Origin: Candidatus Omnitrophota bacterium
Lineage (GTDB): Bacteria; Omnitrophota; Koll11; Tantalellales; Tantalellaceae
DNA length: 64,000 nt
Reading direction: 5' to 3'
Assembly (NCBI GenBank): GCA_015231715.1
Contig: JADGBB010000001.1
Location: 24,018-88,017, forward strand
This document shows, piece by piece, positions 1-7,711 of the stretch; position 1 is the stretch's first letter; each line of letters starts with the position of its first letter. The notes under the pieces are model-generated. The model had not been told where the DNA came from. It saw only the letters and a list, made by a program, of their open reading frames with translations, and did no database searches. Both the position numbers and the translations under genes were made by a program.

Positions 1-1
1 G

Positions 2-3000
2 ATCAATAAAACAATTTTAAGTCCGAAAGGGAAGTATGAAGGTACTCTTTTTGCGTATTATCATACAAAAATAAACGAACCTGTTCCTGAAAAAAGGGAC
101 AATTCAATAACCTTAATTTTGAAAAGTTCAGACCAGAGTAAACCGATAGTTCCTGGAAGTGATAGAACAAGGAGCGAAGAGGGATGGGACACGGCTACTA
201 TTAAAATATATTTAAACGATACTAATGACAAAATAACAATGATAGATTATCAAACTCGAAAAACCGGCATCAATTTATCCAGAACTATGATAGGTATTCT
301 TTTGCATGATGCGGCTCTTGAAGGCGATATGGAAGAACTTCATCAAATGATACGAAAATATTTTGTTATTCCTGAAATAAGTCAGCAAATACGAGAAATT
401 GAAGAGTTAAACAATGGCATAATTCCTTTGAAACTGATTTCCCATATTAATAATGATCCGCTAAAAGCAACAAAAGATGAGCTTGCAAAGCTAAAAAATT
501 TCGGTAAATATAAAAGTTGGGCACTTAAGGAACTTGCCCTGATCTGTTTAAGAAATGCTAATGCTAAGGGAGTTGTTGATGACGTAGAACTTGCTGCCTT
601 AAAAACAAAATTCGAAACTTCATCAATTTTAGAAGATCGACTGTTTATTCAAAGATACATTATTGAACAACCCGGCCTTATTGAGAAACTTCTAAAAAAT
701 TTAAGCGGAGGCAGGGAAATCTCACGAAATGATATTTCATCTATAGGATTTAAATGGCTTGGTCGGGGTAATAACAAAAGTATTTACCGTTTAATGTTTC
801 ATACAAAAAACGGAGAAGTATTTACTACAGCAGTGTCGACCATACGCCATAATATGTGGAATATTAATTTTGACAGAGAGTCCTTAAAGAAATCGATGGA
901 ATATTGGAAAGAACTTTCCGACAGAGATTTTGACGGCGTACCAAAACTAATTGCGTATGAGTGGGCAAAAGATTTTAATTCTAAAATGCTGGATAAAAAT
1001 TTAAATCAGCCTAACCCTGAAATTATCAATGATGTAGGATGGTTAAGGAACGATATTTGTTTGGCTTTTAGGGAATTCATGGAAGGGAATGATCTCAAAT
1101 GGACGCTTGCCTCTCCCAAAGTTACCGATATAGATAAAATTAAGTTTAAAAGAGTAGCTCTTCAAGCGATACTTGATATATGGAACACAACAAATGATAA
1201 TGGGGAGAACGGTCTTTTTGTAGGAGATCCCAAGCCGGCTAATATTTGTGTTAATAAAGCAGACGATGTATATAAGGCGCAGCTTATCGACCTGGACTTG
1301 CTCAGAGTTTTTGAAAAATTCGAAAATGTAGTTTCCGCCATACGTAATTATTCTGACTACAATGACTTTGACATAGTTTTAAAGAATGGTAAAGCTACTG
1401 CTGTTTATAATAACGATTCAAAGATTACAGATGAAACGGATGCTTCAGATATTTCACAATTGAAGGGGAACGTCGGAGCGGACGGGTTCAGGCCGGTTGA
1501 TGATGAAATCGTCGAATATGTTTCCTATGATGGAACAGAAACGGATGAAGAGGAATATGAAAAAGACCTTAATGGGCATCTTTTTTATTTGCGGCGAATG
1601 AGTTTGAATATGATTAGGAGTAAAAAAAATCTTAAAGAAGTATTTCATTCATTAGATGTGTATGCGAATAAGTGGGGATTAATGATATCCGCATGTGCAG
1701 GCTGCGGAAAGATCCTGAAAGTATCAAACAAAACGGACTTTGATAAAAATCAGTTTAACTCAGCAAGTCATGGTACTTGCGGTAATTGTAGTATTGAAAT
1801 GTTTGAAGGTTCATTAGATCCGACTGACCCATATTATATTGAGTTAAAAGAAAGTGCCAGACAACTTGATGATGAATATGAGATGATGAATATGTCGTTC
1901 ATGTCCCAGACAGCGAAAAAGATAGAAGATAATTTAGGTACTATCATGAAAGGTGCGGATGAATATCGTATAAAACATTCAAAGCAAGCTGTTATGTCTT
2001 TTCGCTCGTTTATTAAAGGCGATAAAGGTTTTGAATTTTTGTTTAATAATATCAGTAATCCTGAAGTTAGTAAAAGAACACCTGACAAGCAGGAATATTT
2101 TGATCTGCTTAACAGACTTTTAGAATTGTATAATGCGTTAAGCGATAAAGAAAAAACTTCACTTCTATTAGCTGTTATTCTTCATGATAATCAGTACCTT
2201 GAAAATATTGATCCTAAAGACCATTGGCAGCTATCTTCTGAAAACTCAGAAAAAATATTACGTCAATATGGTGTATGGGACGAAGAAGTTATAAATAATG
2301 TTAAAGAACTCATACTTTTACACGGTGTTATATATGATTTTGGAGAAAAATATATACTATCTGATATAAGTCCTATTTTGCAAAGGAGTGATTCTTTTAA
2401 GTCGCAAGTACTGTTGATATCGTTAATGGACGTTTTCTCAAAGCTTTCAAGAGGAGAAAAGTTTGTGCCGGACAATATAGTTTCTTCTGAGCTGTTAAGA
2501 GAAGATCTTAATTTTTATGATGAAGTTTCCGCAATGGCACCTCAAGATTTTTTTAATTTCAGATTAAAACGTATTTGTGTTCCCAGGTCTTTTAGACTTA
2601 ATAGGAATAATTTGAAGATAGATGCGGATGAACTTGAATATTTAAAACAGGCATTTGAGCCTTATGATGATATTAAAAAAATATGGTCAACAAATATGCG
2701 TATGAATATATTCCCGCTTTTTAAACATATAATCGAAGAGCCCCGAGAGAGGGGGAGCATGGATAGAGCGAAAAAACTTCAAAATGTGATTATGCTTTTC
2801 GGACGTATATGTGAGGTATATTTGGAAAATGGACGTGTGCCCGAAGGAACTATATTAACAATAACCGGAAAAGGCTCAGATTTTTCCGATAAGCCATACG
2901 TGGAAATATTAAACATTCTAAAAAAGAGCGGACTCTTTAATGTCCATCCATCATTAATAACTAAAGAAGGAATAAGCGACGTGCTTGAAAATTGCGGATG

Positions 3001-3778
3001 GTCGAATATCTTTGGTGTGCCCCTTTTATTTGATAAAGAAAAAATATTTTTATCCGCTGAATCATTAGATGACGTTATTCCTGGAGAAAATGTAATAATA
3101 AAAGCAGGCTTAGAATATCCTCATAACATACATAACGGTAAATATACTCTTTTGGTCGATCAAGGATTATATCGTTCGCAGGACGAATATAAAGATGATA
3201 GAACAGGATATGAGATCAATGGGCGTCATGTGGGATACGCAGACAGGTTTGATGTCGCATGCTGTAATTCTTCTGATATCGATAATGTCATCAGTAACGC
3301 CGAGCAACTTTTAAATGATCATAAAAGGCCGATTGAACCAAGCCAGCTGATAATACAGATATCGAGAGAATTATCAGCAGATGAAATAAATCGTATTCAA
3401 GATCTCTCGAATAAATACGAAAAGAATGGCAAGCCGGGAATAAAAGCAATATATGTAAATTCCGATGATATAGCTATGGTAGATGATAAAAATCTGCGCC
3501 GCGATATTCGATTTGATCTATATTCCATGATGGTATTGGCTAGGTCAATAGACCAGCGGGACCTTGCGGGTAATACGGCCACTTCGCGCTTACTTAATTT
3601 TTTAATTAGAACACATTTTAATGATAACGATAAAACATCAGTAGAAGACATGATCAAATCATTGGCAAAAGGCGATTTAGCGGGCATGCTGAAATATTCC
3701 CTTTCTTTGACTCCGATAGGAAAATGGAATGGCGCCGAAAAATACCGGTCGATCGCGCAAATATTTATTTCGGCTTGA
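2..3778 (+). CDS. Giant protein, 5'-truncated: kinase-like + zinc-ribbon + HD-like domains
   Basis: The frame is open from base 2 with no stop, so the gene starts before the window; the first usable internal start is a TTG at 119, which has no convincing ribosome site. About 1,258 residues are visible. Residues near 248-443 look like a protein-kinase/phosphotransferase fold: a glycine loop (GRGNNKS), a catalytic-loop-like GDPKPANI, and a metal-binding LIDLDLL in place of DFG. No obvious VAIK lysine is seen, so activity is uncertain. Near 565-597 two Cys pairs (CAGCG and CGNC) form a zinc-ribbon-like element. Near 717-820 a helical segment with ILHD and LILLHG resembles an HD phosphohydrolase core. 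The C-terminus ends QIFISA, like the other giants here. The gene is followed 38 bp later by the chagasin lipoprotein gene on the same strand. The overall function is unknown; the domain calls are by motif only. Confidence 0.75.
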   Translation: MNKTILSPKGKYEGTLFAYYHTKINEPVPEKRDNSITLILKSSDQSKPIVPGSDRTRSEEGWDTATIKIYLNDTNDKITMIDYQTRKTGINLSRTMIGILLHDAALEGDMEELHQMIRKYFVIPEISQQIREIEELNNGIIPLKLISHINNDPLKATKDELAKLKNFGKYKSWALKELALICLRNANAKGVVDDVELAALKTKFETSSILEDRLFIQRYIIEQPGLIEKLLKNLSGGREISRNDISSIGFKWLGRGNNKSIYRLMFHTKNGEVFTTAVSTIRHNMWNINFDRESLKKSMEYWKELSDRDFDGVPKLIAYEWAKDFNSKMLDKNLNQPNPEIINDVGWLRNDICLAFREFMEGNDLKWTLASPKVTDIDKIKFKRVALQAILDIWNTTNDNGENGLFVGDPKPANICVNKADDVYKAQLIDLDLLRVFEKFENVVSAIRNYSDYNDFDIVLKNGKATAVYNNDSKITDETDASDISQLKGNVGADGFRPVDDEIVEYVSYDGTETDEEEYEKDLNGHLFYLRRMSLNMIRSKKNLKEVFHSLDVYANKWGLMISACAGCGKILKVSNKTDFDKNQFNSASHGTCGNCSIEMFEGSLDPTDPYYIELKESARQLDDEYEMMNMSFMSQTAKKIEDNLGTIMKGADEYRIKHSKQAVMSFRSFIKGDKGFEFLFNNISNPEVSKRTPDKQEYFDLLNRLLELYNALSDKEKTSLLLAVILHDNQYLENIDPKDHWQLSSENSEKILRQYGVWDEEVINNVKELILLHGVIYDFGEKYILSDISPILQRSDSFKSQVLLISLMDVFSKLSRGEKFVPDNIVSSELLREDLNFYDEVSAMAPQDFFNFRLKRICVPRSFRLNRNNLKIDADELEYLKQAFEPYDDIKKIWSTNMRMNIFPLFKHIIEEPRERGSMDRAKKLQNVIMLFGRICEVYLENGRVPEGTILTITGKGSDFSDKPYVEILNILKKSGLFNVHPSLITKEGISDVLENCGWSNIFGVPLLFDKEKIFLSAESLDDVIPGENVIIKAGLEYPHNIHNGKYTLLVDQGLYRSQDEYKDDRTGYEINGRHVGYADRFDVACCNSSDIDNVISNAEQLLNDHKRPIEPSQLIIQISRELSADEINRIQDLSNKYEKNGKPGIKAIYVNSDDIAMVDDKNLRRDIRFDLYSMMVLARSIDQRDLAGNTATSRLLNFLIRTHFNDNDKTSVEDMIKSLAKGDLAGMLKYSLSLTPIGKWNGAEKYRSIAQIFISA

Positions 3779-3816
3779 TGATGTAGTTTTATGAAAGTAT
3801 CATATAAAGGAGTTTA

Positions 3817-4209
3817 ATTAAAAAATATTTTATTTTTATTTTTTTATCGGTTGTTTTATTTGGATGTAAACACAGCCCATTGATTTCAAGCGAGATCAGG
3901 CTGACTGAAGATAAAAATATTGAAATGAGCATCGGTCAATCCGTAAATATTTCTCTTGCTTCAAATCCTACAACGGGATATCAATGGAGTATAGTTGAAG
4001 AAAGAAATGACAATATCGTTATTCAGGATCCGGAGCACGAATATGTTCCAGATAATAATTCAGAAAAATTAGTTGGAAGCGGAGGGACGCAAATTTTTCA
4101 TATAAAAGCAGAAAACAAAGGAACGGCACTGCTCTTTTTTGAATATTCCCGCCCCTGGGAAACACAACCTCCTGCAATGAAAATATCTCTTAAAATAGAT
4201 GTTGTCTGA
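3817..4209 (+). CDS. Chagasin-family (I42) cysteine peptidase inhibitor, lipoprotein, ATT start
   Basis: The protein carries the chagasin signatures NPTTGYQW and, later, GSGGTQ followed by a Phe/Tyr-Ser-Arg-Pro-Trp segment. These belong to the inhibitor loops of I42 proteins, which block papain-like cysteine peptidases. The nearest in-frame ordinary start is a TTG at 3880, but it would remove the leader. Reading back in frame gives a classic lipoprotein signal, KKYFIFIFLSVVLFGC, with lipobox LFGC. It opens at an ATT codon (3817) placed 4 bp after AAAGGAG, and a stop lies in frame at 3805. I therefore choose the ATT start, giving 130 residues. The expected location is lipid-anchored at the cell surface or periplasm. 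The product may protect the cell from its own or a neighbour's peptidases. ATT may be a true rare start or a mutated ATG. Confidence 0.8.
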   Translation: MKKYFIFIFLSVVLFGCKHSPLISSEIRLTEDKNIEMSIGQSVNISLASNPTTGYQWSIVEERNDNIVIQDPEHEYVPDNNSEKLVGSGGTQIFHIKAENKGTALLFFEYSRPWETQPPAMKISLKIDVV

Positions 4210-4401
4210 TTGCCATATCGAGTATGGAATGCCTATCGGTGCTTTGATGACGGCGGAAATCATTTTATTGAAATACAAAAAGATGACTCTGATTTCATAT
4301 GGATAATGATACATTCGGGCAGCCGGAACATCGGTTATAAAGTAGCAAAATTTTATAATGACAAAGCAAAAGAGATAAGTGAAAAAGGCCATGTCCGATA
4401 A
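4210..4401 (+). pseudogene. rtcB: rtcB RNA-ligase fragment
   Basis: The translated stretch contains GGNHFIEIQ and WIMIHSGSRNIG, the conserved core of RtcB 3'-phosphate RNA ligases, which need over 400 residues. Only about 63 codons remain, directly abutting the chagasin stop and without its own ribosome site or proper start. It is read here as the internal remnant of a deleted rtcB gene and is not expected to be functional. The end (after AKEISEKG) departs from the family and overlaps the next eroded gene. Confidence 0.75.
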
Positions 4402-6377
4402 AGCGTCCTGCAAAGCGATGCAAAAACTTTGGGAAAATATTATAAAAGAACCGCCCCTAAATGATTGGCTTAACAAAAGCGGTTTAATGAACAAAAAAGT
4501 ACGCTCGAACGTCATCCTGACTGGGCTGTCGGAAATACTGAACGGGACAATTTATGGTGCCGCTGATCCGTAAGCAGCAGCTCCCGAGATAGAGGAACGT
4601 TACCAGGAAATAGCAGCTAGGGCGCTCGGGCGTTTTCTCGCCAAAAAGAAGCCCGGCAAATTAATCAAAATTAAAGAGGCGCTCACTTTGCTATCGCAGA
4701 CTGTTGTTGTCAATCGGGATACGCGGCTACTACGTGCCGCTGCCATCGAATCTATGGCGAGGCTCGACATGAGTGATGCCGACTTCGCCGGAATGTTGGC
4801 AGGCGAGTTGAAAAGCGCAGCCGCGAGATCGGATCATCTTATTTTTGGGATATGCCTTTGGGGGTTAACAAGAAGATATATCGCCGGCGACAAGGCGGTA
4901 ACAAAACAGGCTCTTGAGGGGTATTTGATCGGGGCCATTGAAAGCGAAGATTCAAGAGCAAGGGAATTCGCCTCGGCCGCGCTCACCGGGTATTTCGGAT
5001 ATGAAAAAAGGCGTATAAAAGTTCTATTTGCCGCGGCGCCGGCGCTTAAAGAGGTGCAGCAATACGCGTTCTTATCGAAGGATGATCCCCGTGACCGCGC
5101 AAGGATAAACGAAATTGCCGGCTTAGGCAACGAGATGATTATAACAGCCAAGTGATCCCGATGAGCTTGATCCTATCCCGGACGGTATTCATGGTCTTAA
5201 CAAAGACAAGATTAAACTTTTATTTACAAAACTCAAAAATGGCGAGTCTTTCTGTCATCCGGTTATTGACGCTGTCAGGAACAAGGTCGCAAGAAGTGTG
5301 CCGATAGTGCCACGACCGACCGTCTATATATTAGGTAATGAGGAAGAAAATGCCGTTTTCAAAAACATACTTTCAGAGGTATACCCAAATGCTGCCGATG
5401 GTTCATTGATTGCCGGTGAACTTAAGGTTAAGCCCAAAGCGAAGGAGATAAAAGCTACGTCGCTGTACTCTCCACCGGATGTACTCGAGCGTGAAGCGGC
5501 ACACAGGGACGCGAGAGCGATAAAAATGATCGATCTCGCTTCAGCTGATAAAGTTGACTATGACGAACTTCTAAGCGTGATAAGGGATGCCGTAAAAGAC
5601 AGGTCGGGAGTCCTGAAAATAATGGACATGATCGAGGGCAAAAATACGGAAGTGCCGGCGATAGTTGTGCCGGATAAAGCTAAACCGCACTTAATTATGG
5701 CTTTGCGCATAGCTGTCGCCGGAATGGGACTTGCTGAAGTTATTCCGGGTCGACACAATATCGTTGCACAGTATGATCCGTAAGGTGCGGCTCAGAGCCG
5801 CGGCACAGGAGCGAACAACAAGGCGAAACGCAGAATGATCAAGGAATATAACGGTGTTTTTGGACAATCTGTGATAAAGAACGATATTAATGATCTTATA
5901 AATGTTACGGCTACAGTTTTAAGTGATGCTCTGAAAGAAGATCCCGAAGCGATGGCGCTTTTTGTGATACCGGTCGAACAAAAAAACGAATTCGAGAAAG
6001 CCTATGAAGAAAAAGTAAAGGATGGAACTATAAACGAAAAAAGATCAAAAATTCAATACATTGACTATGGTGAAGATAAAAAATGTGAAGATCAGGATTT
6101 TGTTTCGCAGTTTATTTTCGGGATCGAAGCGCTTGAGTATGCACGAGGGATGGAAAGACGATCAAGAGGAGAAAAGTATACTCCAGAGGAATGGTTCAAG
6201 AACATGCTAATGGTAATGGCTGCGAACATGGTCGTTGGCGATAAGACAATTGATGATCCCGAAGAAATGTTAAAAATGCTATTCGACAGGAATTCAGTAC
6301 TCACTATCCGCAAAATCAATTGGAACAACATGACCGAAAAGTTCAGGGCTTGGGAAGCCTTAGCGACTTCTGTGTAG
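4391..6377 (+). pseudogene. Eroded giant-protein gene (two in-frame TAA stops and one frameshift)
   Basis: Four consecutive open segments read as one damaged gene. The segment from 4391 stops at TAA 4571-4573, but the same frame stays open to 5155 (helical, Ala-rich, HEAT-like). Near 5150 the frame shifts by one and continues (DPDELDPIPDG onwards) through 5298-5783. After TAA 5781-5783 the same frame is again open to 6377 and ends in ALATSV, similar to other giant C-termini here. Both TAA stops lie in the same context, GATCCGTAAG. The 4560-5830 part is visibly richer in GC than its neighbours, which suggests a different origin or age. No known family is recognised. The alternative is several short real genes; only the last (from 5835, 180 residues) has a fairly normal look, and it too lacks a clear ribosome site. 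Confidence 0.6.
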
Positions 6378-6414
6378 CTATATTATATCTTCCGGTAAAT
6401 TATATAATCCGCGA

Positions 6415-6437
6415 AACCGTAAAAAGACGGGTTTTTT
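6415..6437 (+). terminator. Rho-independent terminator-like hairpin
   Basis: A stem AACCGT / ACGG(G)TT closes a short A-rich loop and is followed by a run of six T. It lies 38 bp after the stop of the eroded giant gene and could end its transcript. The stem is short and has one bulged G, so the call is moderate. Confidence 0.5.
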
Positions 6438-6478
6438 ATTCAATACTTTCAGAACACTATGAAATATTTCCGGAGATC

Positions 6479-6504
6479 GTCGGATAAAATTTTCTTATGT
6501 TGAC
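6479..6504. repeat. Dispersed imperfect palindrome, copy 1
   Basis: The sequence reads GTCGGATAAAAT, a few bases, then TTATGTTGAC. The same phrase occurs at 7410-7434 and, in the opposite orientation, at 7326-7357. All three lie in non-coding DNA flanking the nucleotidyltransferase pair. Confidence 0.5.
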
Positions 6505-6535
6505 TGGTTTGAATACTTGTTGATGAAGATAAAAT

Positions 6536-6565
6536 TTGATTATATTCACTTAATAATGCTATAAT
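6536..6565 (+). promoter_or_regulatory. Sigma70-type promoter giving a leaderless transcript
   Basis: The site has -35 TTGATT (6536-6541), an 18-bp spacer and a perfect -10 TATAAT (6560-6565). The ATG of the nucleotidyltransferase gene begins at 6572, six bases after the -10 box, which is where transcription should start. No Shine-Dalgarno sequence precedes the ATG, so the mRNA is probably leaderless. Confidence 0.6.
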
Positions 6566-6571
6566 TTAAAA

Positions 6572-7114
6572 ATGAAATATAAAAGTGCATTTCACCTGGT
6601 TTCATCTATTGCCAAGGATAAAAATGTGGCATTAATTCTAATTGGCGGGTTTGCAGTCAATGAATACAACTACACACGCAGCACAGCTGATATAGATTTT
6701 TTGATAACTGAAAACGATTATAAAAAAATAGAATCTTTGCTCAAAAAAGAGGGGTATTTTGAATACGACAAACAGTCTAATTTTATCAAATTTCAAACAG
6801 ACTCAGGATATTTGATTGATATTGATTTTATGTTTGTCGATAGCGAAACAATGGATAAAATTTCTACCGATAGCCGAAAAATAGAGCTAGCCGGGCAACC
6901 ATTTTCGATACCTTCCCTGGATCACCTAATAGCACTTAAGTTGCATTCTATTAAGCATAACCCTAAAGTCCGCACAGGGAAAGATTTGATAGACATCATA
7001 GAATTGATAGCAATAAATAACATTGATATATCGAGTAAAAAGTTTAAAGATTTATGTTTAAAATACGGAACCGAAGAACTTTATAACAAGATAGTAGGAG
7101 AATTCAGGAGTTAA
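6572..7114 (+). CDS. Nucleotidyltransferase-fold protein (AbiEii/DUF6036-like)
   Basis: The 180-residue protein has the polymerase-beta-type nucleotidyltransferase core: GGFAVNEY, then R-S-T-A-D-I-D-F, with a third acidic segment IDIDFMF. A helical tail with SLDHLIALKLHS is typical of AbiEii-like and DUF6036 enzymes. Such proteins commonly act as the toxin or modifying half of two-gene modules. Here a 56-codon gene follows 2 bp after the stop, behind its own ribosome site. Transcription appears leaderless from the promoter at 6536-6565. The family is clear; the substrate and role as a toxin are inferred. A second, unrelated-looking nucleotidyltransferase module lies at 21.4-22.6 kb. Confidence 0.8.
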   Translation: MKYKSAFHLVSSIAKDKNVALILIGGFAVNEYNYTRSTADIDFLITENDYKKIESLLKKEGYFEYDKQSNFIKFQTDSGYLIDIDFMFVDSETMDKISTDSRKIELAGQPFSIPSLDHLIALKLHSIKHNPKVRTGKDLIDIIELIAINNIDISSKKFKDLCLKYGTEELYNKIVGEFRS

Positions 7115-7116
7115 AT

Positions 7117-7287
7117 ATGAATAAAAAATTGAATCTTCCGATAATTAAAACAAAAACTTCTCCCAAAAAGCTTAATATGGACGAATATATTAACTTTGTA
7201 CTTTTACATATAAAATATCTTCAAAACAAAGAAAACAGCAAACTGAGACGTTCAACTAATAATGTAAATGTCCGTTTCAGTTTATAG
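7117..7287 (+). CDS. Small 56-residue partner of the nucleotidyltransferase
   Basis: ATG 7117 follows the upstream stop by 2 bp, and CAGGAG ends 6 bp before it, giving a good ribosome site inside the end of the upstream gene. The product is a basic 56-residue peptide starting MNKKLNLPIIKTKTSPKKL and ending VNVRFSL. The tight coupling suggests a partner, possibly an antitoxin, of the nucleotidyltransferase. No family is recognised. Confidence 0.6.
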   Translation: MNKKLNLPIIKTKTSPKKLNMDEYINFVLLHIKYLQNKENSKLRRSTNNVNVRFSL

Positions 7288-7325
7288 CCACAATTTGTAA
7301 AAGCATTATAATCCCGCCTTGTGAA

Positions 7326-7434
7326 GTTAAGATAAAATAATTAAATTTTATCGGATGTCTTCTGTGAAGCCAAACTCCCAAGCAGAGAGGTGATGGGGAA
7401 GCAGAACACGTCGGATAAAATGTCTTATCTTGAC
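7326..7434. repeat. Dispersed imperfect palindrome, copies 2 and 3 (opposite orientation)
   Basis: Copy 2 (7326-7357) reads GTTAAGATAAAATAATT followed by AAATTTTATCGGATG. Copy 3 (7410-7434) reads GTCGGATAAAAT then GTCTTATCTTGAC. They resemble each other as reverse complements and match the copy at 6479-6504. About 50 bp of unrelated sequence lies between copies 2 and 3. Confidence 0.45.
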
Positions 7435-7464
7435 GGGAGAGCATGTTCTCATCAAAAGGTGAAG

Positions 7465-7491
7465 TTATCAACATATCCACAGTTATCAACA
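7465..7491 (+). promoter_or_regulatory. Cluster of three DnaA-box-like 9-mers
   Basis: Three boxes lie within 27 bp: TTATCAACA (7465-7473), ATATCCACA (7473-7481) and TTATCAACA (7483-7491). The DnaA consensus is TTATCCACA, so each differs by one base. The cluster sits in the 424-bp gap before the 1,962-residue gene. It could be a DnaA-regulated site; use as oriC is unlikely given the dif-like site 6 kb away. Confidence 0.4.
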
Positions 7492-7561
7492 AAGAAAGAA
7501 AAAGAAGCAAAAAGAAAGAAACGACTACTGCTGCTACTTTAAGCGGGGCTTTCTTCATGGT

Positions 7562-7578
7562 GCGCCCAGCATGGGCGC
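7562..7578. other. Perfect 7-bp stem hairpin GCGCCCA-GCA-TGGGCGC
   Basis: A GC-rich perfect hairpin stands out in AT-rich non-coding DNA, with GG preceding it. It begins like a group II intron 5' end (GTGCGCCC), but no intron body or maturase follows, so at most it is a remnant. It has no T-run on the + side and is not a good terminator. Confidence 0.3.
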
Positions 7579-7635
7579 TTGCTAATCAGTGAAAAACCGA
7601 TTATATATATGTATCTTTTGTTAGCCCAATAAAAT

Positions 7636-7664
7636 TTTACATATACAGTTCTCTATGATATAAT
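7636..7664 (+). promoter_or_regulatory. Strong sigma70-type promoter for the 1,962-residue gene
   Basis: The -35 is TTTACA (7636-7641), the spacer is exactly 17 bp, and the -10 is TATAAT (7659-7664). It lies 47 bp upstream of the ATG at 7712, leaving a leader of about 40 bases. Confidence 0.75.
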
Positions 7665-7711
7665 GCAAGGACTATTAAGGCAACTATATGAATTTATTTT
7701 ATTGAGAAAGT

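Noticed and set aside
4069..4515. - strand 148-codon frame
   Set aside because: It is antisense to the chagasin gene and the rtcB remnant, both of which show clear family motifs.
7360..7440. Possible tRNA-like or small RNA fold in the GC-richer stretch
   Set aside because: No cloverleaf, T-loop GTTC or anticodon arm could be made from the sequence.
7465..7491. DnaA-box cluster as chromosomal oriC
   Set aside because: No dnaA, dnaN or AT-rich unwinding array is nearby, and gene orientation and the dif-like site point to the terminus.
7277..7558. - strand frame of 93 codons beginning MKKAPLKVAAVVVSF with a hydrophobic stretch
   Set aside because: It overlaps the dispersed palindromes and the DnaA-box cluster, lacks a ribosome site, and its second half has no protein-like pattern.
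7562..7578. Group II intron 5' end
   Set aside because: Only the first few bases fit; no domain V hairpin or maturase follows, so it is kept only as a hairpin.
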